A program made the position numbers and the translations under genes. From Aldehydirespirator sp965220645 (GTDB taxonomy: Bacteria > Actinomycetota > Acidimicrobiia > Acidimicrobiales > Aldehydirespiratoraceae), in assembly GCA_965220645.1 (NCBI GenBank), contig OZ244836.1, positions 3,100,001 through 3,164,000 on the forward strand: a DNA stretch of 64,000 bases. The letters are read 5' to 3'. Position 1 is the first letter of the stretch; each line of letters starts with the position of its first letter. This document shows positions 32,897-40,758 of this stretch, piece by piece. Under the pieces are notes generated by a model that was not told the DNA's origin, searched no databases, and saw nothing but the letters and a program-made list of their open reading frames with translations.

Positions 32897-33876
32897 CGGC
32901 TCAGCGCCAGTCGTCGGTAGCGCCACCACACCACGGCCGAGCCCAACGCCACCCACGCCAGGTTGGCGGCGGCCACGAACATCGTGGACAGCTGCTCGCG
33001 TCCGGCTCCCGGATTGAAGTCGTCGTCTGGTCCGCGACCCTCATCTCCGATGGGATCGATCCCCTCGACGGAGTAGATCCTGTTCTTGAGCTCGTCGGAG
33101 ATCCCGCCGAGGTCGAAGGCGTAGATGTTGGCGCTCATGTCGGCCGCCTCGACCAGCGCCAGCGTCACGAACCCGCTGCCCCACAGCAGCAGGATCACGC
33201 CGACCGAGGCGAAGGCCCGGCGGTCGGTGAGGCTGGCCGCGGCCAGGCTGGCCGCGGTGAACGCGGCCGAGATGGCCGCGCCGGCCACCATGATCTGCAC
33301 GAAGATCTTGAGCCACTCGATGATCCCGTCGGGCCCGGAGCCCTCGATGGTGTAGGCCACCAGCAGGAACAGCACCGGGCCGATGGTGAGCACGGCCAGG
33401 GTGAGGGCCACCGCCAGCGCCTTGGAGCCGAGGTAGCTCCACCGCTGAAGCGGGGTCGACAGGTACAGCTCGAGCATCCCGCTGCGGCGATCCGAGACCA
33501 GGATGTCGGGCACGACGATGCCGCAGTAGAAGAACAGCGCGACGGTGATGAATCCGTAGTACTCGTGGTAGTCGGGCAGAACCTCCTCGGTGATGAGATC
33601 GACGTCGAGCACCACCGCGAGACCGACGAACACCACCGCCGGCACCAGCGCGATCACCACCGCCAGCCAGGGCAGGATCTTGTGGCGGGCCGGGCGTCCG
33701 AGTCCCAGGGTGTGGCGCACCGAGTAGCGGATCATCGAGCGGACCGCGCCCGGCAGGCCGGTGCGGGGACCGTCGTAGGACCGGTAGCCCTGGTCGATGA
33801 TCTGGGCCGCCTCGCCGGCGGCCGAGGACGCAGTCGGGGCGGGGGTGTCGCTCATCGGCGCTGGTGGTTCGCTCAT
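32893..33876 (-). CDS. ABC-2 type transporter permease
   Basis: 327 residues, ATGA-overlapping on both sides. N-terminal 25 residues are Pro/Ala-rich; GYRSYDGPRTG is a cytosolic motif often seen in these permeases. Hydrophobic segments include LPWLAVVIALVPAVVFVGLA, VALFFYCGIVVPDIL and a C-terminal helix. DILVSDRRSGMLELYLSTPLQRWSYLGSKALA is the ABC-2 signature region. Works with one of the two flanking ATPases. Confidence 0.8.
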   Translation of the reverse strand: MSEPPAPMSDTPAPTASSAAGEAAQIIDQGYRSYDGPRTGLPGAVRSMIRYSVRHTLGLGRPARHKILPWLAVVIALVPAVVFVGLAVVLDVDLITEEVLPDYHEYYGFITVALFFYCGIVVPDILVSDRRSGMLELYLSTPLQRWSYLGSKALAVALTLAVLTIGPVLFLLVAYTIEGSGPDGIIEWLKIFVQIMVAGAAISAAFTAASLAAASLTDRRAFASVGVILLLWGSGFVTLALVEAADMSANIYAFDLGGISDELKNRIYSVEGIDPIGDEGRGPDDDFNPGAGREQLSTMFVAAANLAWVALGSAVVWWRYRRLALSR

Positions 33877-34796
33877 CGGGGGGCGTCCTCGAAGAGGTCC
33901 TCGAGCGTGCGGCGCCGGGTGTCGAGGCGGCGGATCCGGGCACCGGCCGCGGCCACCGCGTCGCGTGACCGGTCGCAGAGCTCCTCGAACGCCGCGCCCC
34001 GCAGCATGAGCGTGGCCTCGTGGCGCCGCACCTCCAGGCCGGCGGCGCGCAGCGCGGCCTCCACCGTGTCGACCGACCCCGCCGGCTCGGCCACCTCCAC
34101 CAGTTCGAGGGCGATCCCGTCGCCCGCGCCGACCAGTTCGCTGATCGGCCCGCAGGCCACGAGGCGGCCGGCGTCGAGGGCCACCACGTTGTCGCAGACC
34201 CGTTCGACCTCCTCGAGCTGGTGCGACGACAGCACCACGTTGATCGAGAAGTCCCGGCTGATCTGGCCGATGAGGGTGAGCATCTCGCTGCGCTGCACCG
34301 GGTCGAGGCCGTCGGTGGGCTCATCGAGCAGCACGAGCCTGGGGTCCGAGGCGATGGCCTGGGCCAGCTTCACCCGCTGGCGCTGGCCGGTGGACATGGT
34401 GCCCAGCGTCCGTTGGCGCTCCTCCCCCAGCCCGACCAGCCACAGGGTGTCGGAGGCACGGTTGCGGGCCTCGCTGCGGGGCAGTCCCCGCAGCTCGGAC
34501 AGGTGCCGGACGAAGTCGACGGCCCGCATCTCGTCGGGCAGCACGTTGCGCTCGGGCGCGAAGCCGACCTGACCCCTCAGGCGGTATCCGGCCGTCTGCG
34601 GGTCGAGGCCCAGCACGTTGACCGATCCCGACGTCGGGACCCGCAGCCCGAGCATGGCGTTGAGCAGGGTCGTCTTGCCCGCGCCGTTGGCGCCCACCAG
34701 CCCGGTCACGCCGGGCTGCATCTCGAGGTCGAGGCTGTCGAGGGCGACGGTGGGGCCGAAGCGCTGCGTCAGCCCCTGCGTCTCGACTATGGCCAC
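33873..34796 (-). CDS. ABC transporter ATPase
   Basis: 307 residues from GTG at 34796. Walker A LVGANGAGKTTLLNAML, signature MSTGQRQRVKLAQAIA, Walker B LVLLDEPTDGLDPVQ, and switch VVLSSHQLEEVERV. The promoter-like TATGCT lies about 9 bases upstream of the GTG, so the message may be leaderless. First of four genes that overlap by ATGA throughout: two ATPase-permease pairs expressed as one transcript. Export of a drug or lipid-like molecule is inferred from the family only. Confidence 0.9.
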   Translation of the reverse strand: MAIVETQGLTQRFGPTVALDSLDLEMQPGVTGLVGANGAGKTTLLNAMLGLRVPTSGSVNVLGLDPQTAGYRLRGQVGFAPERNVLPDEMRAVDFVRHLSELRGLPRSEARNRASDTLWLVGLGEERQRTLGTMSTGQRQRVKLAQAIASDPRLVLLDEPTDGLDPVQRSEMLTLIGQISRDFSINVVLSSHQLEEVERVCDNVVALDAGRLVACGPISELVGAGDGIALELVEVAEPAGSVDTVEAALRAAGLEVRRHEATLMLRGAAFEELCDRSRDAVAAAGARIRRLDTRRRTLEDLFEDAPR

Positions 34797-34953
34797 CCGC
34801 GGAGCATACGGCCGCCCGGTTCTGTTGTTGCCGGCAGTCTGTGGCTGCGCGGCTGTCGTGTGCACGGGTCCACTGTGTGGCCCGCGGCCTCGCCTCCCAA
34901 TCGGGAATGACCCTGAACCGTCCCTGAGGGACGGGGCCGCCGCCGGGGGCGGA

Positions 34954-34980
34954 CCGCCGGCCACGAAGAGCGGCCGGCGG
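34954..34980 (-). terminator. Perfect 9-bp GC hairpin after the Rieske-ThDP gene
   Basis: CCGCCGGCC (34954-34962) pairs perfectly with GGCCGGCGG (34972-34980) around a 9-base loop, just after the stop at 34985. No U tract on the minus strand, so intrinsic termination may be partial. Confidence 0.5.
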
Positions 34981-34984
34981 GGTT

Positions 34985-37003
34985 TCAGACGAGCAGGGCG
35001 TCGGTGAGGATCTCGACTAGGGCGGGGCCCTGATGGTCAAGGGCCGCGGCGAGGGCGCCGTCGAGCTGATCGGGGACGGCCACGCGGAAGCCGCGGGCGC
35101 CGCACAGCTCGGCGAAGGCGGCGAAGTCGGGGTTGTTCAGCGAGGTCTGCCACACGTCGAGCTCGGCGGCCCGCTGCTCCTTGGAGATCTTGCCCAGTTC
35201 GTTGTTGTTCAACAGCACGTGGGTGATGTCCATGCCGTGCTTGGCCGCGGTGGTGAGCTCCATGGCGTACTGGCCGAACCCGCCGTCGCCCGACACCGAC
35301 ACCACGGCCCGGCCGGCGTGCTCGGGCTGGCTGCGGGTGGCGGCCCAGCAGCCCATGGCCGCGGGCAGGGCAAAGCCGATGGATCCGAGGTAGCCCGACA
35401 TCAGCACGGTCTGGCCCCTGGTCTCGAAATAGCGCCCGAAGGAGTAGGCGTGGTTGCCCACATCCACCGCCATGATGGCGTCGGCGGGCACCAGCCGGCT
35501 CAGCGCGTCGAACACCGACGCCGCGTTGAGGCCCTCGCCCCGGTCGTCGGCCCGGCGCCGGGCCTTCTCGGTCCGCCAGATGGCCCACCGCTCGGCCACC
35601 TCGGGCCGCAGGTCCTGGCACCGGCGCTCTTCGGGCATCGCCTCGGCGAGGGCCCGGGCCGCCACCCCGACCTCGGCCAGCACCGGCACGTCCACCGGAT
35701 GGAACCGGCCCAGCGCCATCGGGTCGAAGTCGACCTGCACGATGGGCTTGTAGTCGGCGATGCCGGTGTGGTTGGCGAACGACACCCCGAAGGTCAACAG
35801 CAGGTCGGACTCGTTCATGAACCAGCTGGCGATGGGGGTGCCCGAGCGGCCCAGCACGCCGCAGGCCAGCCGATGGCGGTCGCCGATCAGCCCCTTGCCC
35901 TTGAACGTGGTGGCCACCGGCGCGCCGATCTGCTCGGCCAGCGCGGTGATGCCGGCCATGGCCGAGCGGGCGCCGTGGCCCACGATGATCAGCGGCCGCC
36001 GGGCGGCGGCCACCGCCTCCACCGCGGCGGCCAGGGCCTCGGCGGGCGGCTCGACGGCCCGAGAGGCGGTGCGTCCCTGCGGCGAGCCCGCCGACCCGGC
36101 CCCGCCGGAGGGCGCGGGCAGCACCTGCACCTCGTCGGGTAGCACCAGGTGGCCGACGTCCCGCTCGACGATCGCGGTCTTGCAAGCCAGAGTCATCAGC
36201 TCGGCGTAGTTGGAGCCAGCCTGCACCGTTGCTGAGTAGCGAGCCACGTCCGCGAAGGCAGCCGACAGGTCGGTGTCCTGGAACGCGCCCCGGCCCCGCA
36301 CCACCGAGGGCACCTGGCCCGACAGGCCCAGCACCGGCGCCCGGTCCATCTTGGCGTCGTACAGGCCGGTCAGCAGGTTGGTGGAGCCCGGGCCGGCGAT
36401 GGCGAAGCAGGCGGCCAGGCCGCCGGTGAGCTTGCCGTAGGCGCAGGCCGCGAACGAGGCCGCCCCCTCGTGGCGGATGCCGACGAAGGTGAGGTCGCCC
36501 CGGGCCTCGGCGGCCCGCACCGCGTCGGCGAAACCCAGGTTGGAGTGGCCCACCATGCCGAAGACGTGGGTCACGCCCCAGGCCACCATGGTCTCCACCA
36601 GCACGTCGGACACGGTGCGGTCCCGTGGCTGCTCGACCGGCAGGGCGGCGTACACGCCGTCGGCCCGCACCTCGGTGCGGAAGGCGGCCGGGGCGTCGTC
36701 GAAGGGCGGAGGGGGCTTGCCGTTCTTGGGCGAGTAGTCGTAGCCGTGCCACGGGCAGCGCAGCCATCCGCCCTCGATCGAACCCTCCCCCAGCGGGCCG
36801 CCCTGGTGCGGGCAGGCGTTGCCCACACAGCCATAGCCGCCCTCGGCGGTACGGGTCACGCACAGGCTCTCATGGCCGACGGTCACGGTCATGACCCGGC
36901 TATCACCGAGCTCGTCGAGGCCGACCAGCCTGTGCCAGGCGAACTCGCCCTCCGGCAGCGCCGGCTCCGCGACGCTTGGTGTCGGATCTTCGGTAGGGGC
37001 CAC
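34985..37003 (-). CDS. Rieske-domain/thiamine diphosphate enzyme fusion
   Basis: 672 residues from GTG at 37003, chosen for AGGAG eight bases upstream; a TTG at 37036 adds 11 residues. Residues about 20-125 are a Rieske ferredoxin domain with C64-P-H66 and C83-P-W-H86. From about 130 on it is a full three-domain ThDP enzyme like acetolactate synthase or pyruvate oxidase: FGMVGHSNLGFADAVRAAE, the catalytic Glu in IRHEGAASFAACAYGK, a central FAD/NAD-like domain, and the Mg-ThDP motif SGDGGFGQYAMEL with NNN further on. A built-in [2Fe-2S] carrier suggests an oxidative decarboxylation passing electrons to the Rieske centre; this is inference. Confidence 0.8.
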   Translation of the reverse strand: MAPTEDPTPSVAEPALPEGEFAWHRLVGLDELGDSRVMTVTVGHESLCVTRTAEGGYGCVGNACPHQGGPLGEGSIEGGWLRCPWHGYDYSPKNGKPPPPFDDAPAAFRTEVRADGVYAALPVEQPRDRTVSDVLVETMVAWGVTHVFGMVGHSNLGFADAVRAAEARGDLTFVGIRHEGAASFAACAYGKLTGGLAACFAIAGPGSTNLLTGLYDAKMDRAPVLGLSGQVPSVVRGRGAFQDTDLSAAFADVARYSATVQAGSNYAELMTLACKTAIVERDVGHLVLPDEVQVLPAPSGGAGSAGSPQGRTASRAVEPPAEALAAAVEAVAAARRPLIIVGHGARSAMAGITALAEQIGAPVATTFKGKGLIGDRHRLACGVLGRSGTPIASWFMNESDLLLTFGVSFANHTGIADYKPIVQVDFDPMALGRFHPVDVPVLAEVGVAARALAEAMPEERRCQDLRPEVAERWAIWRTEKARRRADDRGEGLNAASVFDALSRLVPADAIMAVDVGNHAYSFGRYFETRGQTVLMSGYLGSIGFALPAAMGCWAATRSQPEHAGRAVVSVSGDGGFGQYAMELTTAAKHGMDITHVLLNNNELGKISKEQRAAELDVWQTSLNNPDFAAFAELCGARGFRVAVPDQLDGALAAALDHQGPALVEILTDALLV

Positions 37004-37090
37004 AGCAGTCGCTCCTGGTTGCAGTTGAGCTGCCAACCTACATTGGCCGCCTAGACGGTCATCGTTACCTCAATCTTCGCCCCGGCCGAC

Positions 37091-37315
37091 ATGGGCACGG
37101 TGGTCGGCACCGGTCCGGGCGGGTCGATCACGGTGGCCGATGTCGAGGCCGCGGCCGCGTCCCCGCCGGCAGCCGTCGGCGGCGCCCCCGTCGAGGTGCC
37201 GACCATGACCGTGTCGGCCACCTTCGACCATCGCATCATCGACGGCGGCCCCAGCGGCCGGTTCCTGGCCCAGCTCAAGGAAGCCATCGAGGCGACTGCC
37301 GTGTCGGCAACCTGA
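37091..37315 (+). pseudogene. Remnant of a 2-oxoacid dehydrogenase E2 acyltransferase
   Basis: A 74-codon frame joins two non-adjacent pieces of E2: VVGTGPGGSITVADVEAAAA, the end of the peripheral-subunit-binding domain, and MTVSATFDHRIIDGGPSGRFLAQLKEAIE, the C-terminus with the catalytic DHRxxDG motif. The lipoyl domain and most of the acyltransferase core are missing. This is best read as an internally deleted relic; expression as a mini-protein cannot be excluded. It lies between two leftward Rieske-fusion genes, beside a ThDP enzyme, hinting at a lost 2-oxoacid dehydrogenase locus. Confidence 0.7.
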
Positions 37316-37369
37316 CACTCCGGAGCCAAGGATCCAGGCGGTCGCGTTCCGCCAATAGGATCGCTGGCC

Positions 37370-38113
37370 GTGAACCTTTCCGACGAGACCGCCACCAGCT
37401 ATCTGGACGACCTGCGAGCTTCGCACGCCATGTTCCGGGGCCTGGTTAGGGGCCTCTCCCACGATGCGCCCGCGGGGCCGTCGCTGCTGCCGGGATGGAG
37501 CCGCGCCGAGTTGATCACCCATCTCTGCCGCAACGCCGACGGGATGTCGGGCATGCTCGAAGGGGCGCTGAACGGCGAGATCGTGGCGATGTATCCCGAA
37601 GGGATGGACAAGCGCAACGCTGACATCGCCGCAGGCCGGGGGGCCTCGCGGGCGGATCTGATCGACGACATGGACGGTTCCTTCGCCCGGCTGGAAGCGC
37701 TGTGGGACCGCATGGACGATCAGGCCTGGGAGCGCCCGACGGTGTGGCCGCGGGGGGAGGGCCCGGCCTGGGCCACGATCCGGATGCGCTGGCAGGAGGT
37801 GGAGGTCCACGCCGTCGACCTGGACGTCGGGCGGGGCCTCGAAGCCCTCCCGGAGGCGTTGGCCGACGAGCAGGCCCGGATCGCGGTCGAATCGGTGCCC
37901 TCCCGGCTCGACGCCGAAGGCTCCGGCATCGAGGTCCGACACCCGGGTCTGCCCGGCGGGCACCGGCGATTCGGCTCCGGGAGCGACCCGACGGTCGTGG
38001 ATGGGGCCCCGGCGCAGATCCTGGCGTGGCTGCTGGGCCGGCCCGCCGACAACCTGGTCGCCACCGTCGCGGGCAAGCCCTGCGACCCGCCGGTTCTCAG
38101 TTCCTGGCTCTGA
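37370..38113 (+). CDS. Maleylpyruvate isomerase/DinB-fold (mycothiol-type) protein
   Basis: 247 residues from GTG at 37370; a TAGGAT hexamer eight bases upstream suggests a leaderless message. The N-terminal MDMPI helical bundle is seen in LPGWSRAELITHLCRNADG and RMRWQEVEVHAVDLDVG, which carry the conserved metal-binding His residues. A small C-terminal domain ends in GAPAQILAWLLGRPADNLV. Family members include mycothiol-dependent maleylpyruvate isomerase and related transferases. Exact substrate is unknown. Confidence 0.8.
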   Translation: MNLSDETATSYLDDLRASHAMFRGLVRGLSHDAPAGPSLLPGWSRAELITHLCRNADGMSGMLEGALNGEIVAMYPEGMDKRNADIAAGRGASRADLIDDMDGSFARLEALWDRMDDQAWERPTVWPRGEGPAWATIRMRWQEVEVHAVDLDVGRGLEALPEALADEQARIAVESVPSRLDAEGSGIEVRHPGLPGGHRRFGSGSDPTVVDGAPAQILAWLLGRPADNLVATVAGKPCDPPVLSSWL

Positions 38114-38160
38114 CGGCTGGGCGCCCTGGCGGGAGGCTCGATGAGGAGCCCCGTCAGATG

Positions 38161-39771
38161 TCAGAGACGGACCCCGCCGTAGCGGATGTCTGTCAGGTGG
38201 GCCATGTCGCGGTCGAAGGTCGTCAGGTCGTCGGCGCAGAACTCGCTCAAGTGGGCGTGGCCGCAGGCCCTGGCCAGCACAGCCATGAGTTCCACTGAGG
38301 CACAGAAGAACTTGTGGAGCCGCTCGGCGGCCTCCTCCACCGGCAGGCGGGCCCGTAGCTCCGGGCGCTGGGTGGCGATGCCGACCGGGCAGTTGTTGGT
38401 GGAGCAGGCCCGCATGCCCAGACAGCCGATGGCCTGCATGGCCGCGTTGGACACCGCCACCGCGTCGGCACCCAGCGCCAGCGCCTTGGCGAAGTCGGCA
38501 GGGGTGCGCAGACCGCCGGTGACAACCAGCGTCACATCCCGGCGCCCCCGGGCGTCGAGGTGGCGGCGGGCCCGAGCCAGCGCAGGGATGGTGGGCACCG
38601 AGATATTGTCCCGGAAGATCACCGGCGCCGCACCGGTGCCACCGCCCCGGCCGTCGAGGATGATGTAGTCCACCCCCACCCGCAGCGCGGCGTCGATGTC
38701 GTCCTCGATGTGCTGGGCCGACATCTTCACCCCGATGGGTATGCCGCCGGAGGCCTCGCTCACCTCGTCGGCGAAGCGCCGGTAGTCGTCCTCGTTGCAG
38801 AAGTCCACGAACGTCGACGGCGAGATGGCCGCGGTGCCGGGCTCGAGGCCGCGCACGTCGGCGATCTTGCCCTGCACCTTGATGCCGGGCAGGTGCCCTC
38901 CGGTGCCGGTCTTGGCCCCCTGGCCCATCTTGAAGTGGAAGGCCTGGCAGCCGGCCGCCTTGTCCATCGACCAGCCGAATTTGCCGCTGGCCAGTTCGTA
39001 GAAGTAGCGGGAGTTCTCGGCCCGCTCCTCGGGCAGCATCCCGCCCTCACCCGAGCAGATGCCGGTGCCGGACCGCTCGGCGCCTCTGGCCAGGGCCACC
39101 TTGGCCTCCTCCGACAGCGCTCCGAAGCTCATATCGCTCACCAGCAGCGGGATCTCCAGGCGCAGGGGCCGGCCGGCGTGGGGGCCGATGACCACTTCGG
39201 TGGCAACGGGCTCGTCGTCGAGGCGGGGGCGCCGGGCCAGCTGGGCGGTCATGAACTGGATATCGTCCCAGCTCGGCAGCTCCGTGCGGGGCACGCCCAT
39301 CGAGGTGACCGGACCGTGGTGGCCGAGGTACTCGAGGCCTTCGTTGGCCAGGCGCCGGATCAGCGCTACGTGAGGCTCGGCCGGGTCGCCGTGGGGATCG
39401 GCGTAGCTGCCCTGGTAGGCGGCGCGGTCGAAGGGCTGGGGGTGCTCCTTCTCCCAGGCCAGGATCTCGTCGAGGTCCACCAGCAGGTCGTCGACGTCGA
39501 GCCACGACGAGAACTTGGCCAGCCGCTCGGCGTTGTCATAGCTCGATACCCCGGTGTGGAACACGTAGTCCCAGCCGTGAAGGCCGCAGATGATGTTGTC
39601 GCCCACGATCCGGCCGTCGCACATCAGCGCCCCCCGGTGAAGGCAGCGCCCATATAGCACCGAGTGGTTGCCGTCGAAGCGCACGATCACCAGGTCGACG
39701 TTGCTCACCAGCGCTCCGACCGGCTGACGGTCGGGCACCTCACTCCAAGTCGCGATCTTGTGGGGCTGCAT
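38161..39771 (-). CDS. Rieske domain-glutamate synthase FMN domain fusion
   Basis: 536 residues. Residues about 1-100 form a Rieske domain with C43-L-H45 and C62-G-L-H65. The rest is a glutamate synthase-type FMN barrel (about 150-510): LLVSDMSFGALSEEAKVALARGAE, GTGICSGEGGM, KMGQGAKTGTGGHLPG, IILDGRGGGTGAAP, and the 3Fe-4S cysteines in CLGMRACSTNNCPVGIATQ. No glutaminase domain is present. Such stand-alone barrels (GltB2-like) act in varied redox reactions. The Rieske fusion suggests internal electron transfer to FMN and the cubane-like cluster; this is inferred. The related-architecture gene at 34985 lies 1.1 kb downstream. Confidence 0.8.
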   Translation of the reverse strand: MQPHKIATWSEVPDRQPVGALVSNVDLVIVRFDGNHSVLYGRCLHRGALMCDGRIVGDNIICGLHGWDYVFHTGVSSYDNAERLAKFSSWLDVDDLLVDLDEILAWEKEHPQPFDRAAYQGSYADPHGDPAEPHVALIRRLANEGLEYLGHHGPVTSMGVPRTELPSWDDIQFMTAQLARRPRLDDEPVATEVVIGPHAGRPLRLEIPLLVSDMSFGALSEEAKVALARGAERSGTGICSGEGGMLPEERAENSRYFYELASGKFGWSMDKAAGCQAFHFKMGQGAKTGTGGHLPGIKVQGKIADVRGLEPGTAAISPSTFVDFCNEDDYRRFADEVSEASGGIPIGVKMSAQHIEDDIDAALRVGVDYIILDGRGGGTGAAPVIFRDNISVPTIPALARARRHLDARGRRDVTLVVTGGLRTPADFAKALALGADAVAVSNAAMQAIGCLGMRACSTNNCPVGIATQRPELRARLPVEEAAERLHKFFCASVELMAVLARACGHAHLSEFCADDLTTFDRDMAHLTDIRYGGVRL

Positions 39772-39965
39772 GGCCGGTCACAGTATCGCCGGAGGAGGTC
39801 GAGGTATTTCGAGGACCTGCAAACGCCCAGCCCGGCGGGCTGCCCAGGCGCCCACCCTGAAAGATCAGGGGCACTCAGGGCAAAGTAAGGGTTGTCCCCG
39901 GTTGGGTCAGTTCGGGTCGCTCGTAGAGTCCCGCCTGAGCTTCCCCACCAGTGCTAGGAGAACCT

Positions 39966-40715
39966 GTGAGCCCCTCCCCCACACAGACCCTCGCGGTGGC
40001 CGCACGAGCCGTGGCCGCCTCCAAGATCTACGGCTCCGGCGACACCGAGGTTCGGGCCCTTGATGCCATCGACGTGACCTTCGAGCAGGGCCGCTTCACC
40101 GCCACCATGGGCCCATCCGGATCGGGCAAGTCCACCCTCATGCACTGCATGGCCGGGCTCGACACCGTCACGTCCGGCCAGGTGATCATCGGCGACACCG
40201 ACCTGACCACCCTGTCGGAGCGCGACCTCACGCTGCTGCGCCGCGACCACGTCGGCTTCGTGTTCCAGGCCTACAACCTCGTGCCCACCCTCACCGCCAT
40301 GGAGAACATCACCCTGCCCATGGACCTCGCCGGCGAGAAGGGCGACTCAGCCTGGATCGACGAGGTGGTGGGGGCCACCGGGCTCGCCGACCGGGTGAAG
40401 CACCGCCCCAACGAGCTCTCGGGTGGCCAGCAGCAGCGGGTGGCGGTGGCCCGGGCCCTGGCCGGCAGGCCGCAGATCATCTTCGCCGACGAGCCCACCG
40501 GCAACGTCGACTCCAACACCGCCGGGGAGATCCTGGACTTCATACGCAGCGCGGTCGACGGGATGGGCCAGACCGTCGTCATGGTCACTCACGACCCGGT
40601 GGCGGCCTCCTACGCCGACCGGGTGGTGTTCCTCGTCGACGGCAAGATCGTGGACGAGCTCGCCGATCCCACGCCCCAGGGCATCCGAAACCACATGACC
40701 CGGCTCGGCGCCTAG
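39966..40715 (+). CDS. MacB/LolD-like ABC ATPase
   Basis: 249 residues from GTG at 39966, with AGGAG 6 bases upstream. Walker A TMGPSGSGKSTLMHCMAGLD, Q-loop VFQAYNLVPTLTAMENITLPM, signature NELSGGQQQRVAVARALAG, Walker B IIFADEPTGNVDS, switch VVMVTHDPVAASYAD. This is the LolD/MacB class that drives FtsX-fold permeases in mechanotransmission. Two such permeases follow, so all three form one exporter or a lipoprotein-type release system. Confidence 0.9.
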   Translation: MSPSPTQTLAVAARAVAASKIYGSGDTEVRALDAIDVTFEQGRFTATMGPSGSGKSTLMHCMAGLDTVTSGQVIIGDTDLTTLSERDLTLLRRDHVGFVFQAYNLVPTLTAMENITLPMDLAGEKGDSAWIDEVVGATGLADRVKHRPNELSGGQQQRVAVARALAGRPQIIFADEPTGNVDSNTAGEILDFIRSAVDGMGQTVVMVTHDPVAASYADRVVFLVDGKIVDELADPTPQGIRNHMTRLGA

Positions 40716-40758
40716 CCGGCCCGACCGCCCAGCAACCAGTCCCCGCATAGGCCCCGAC

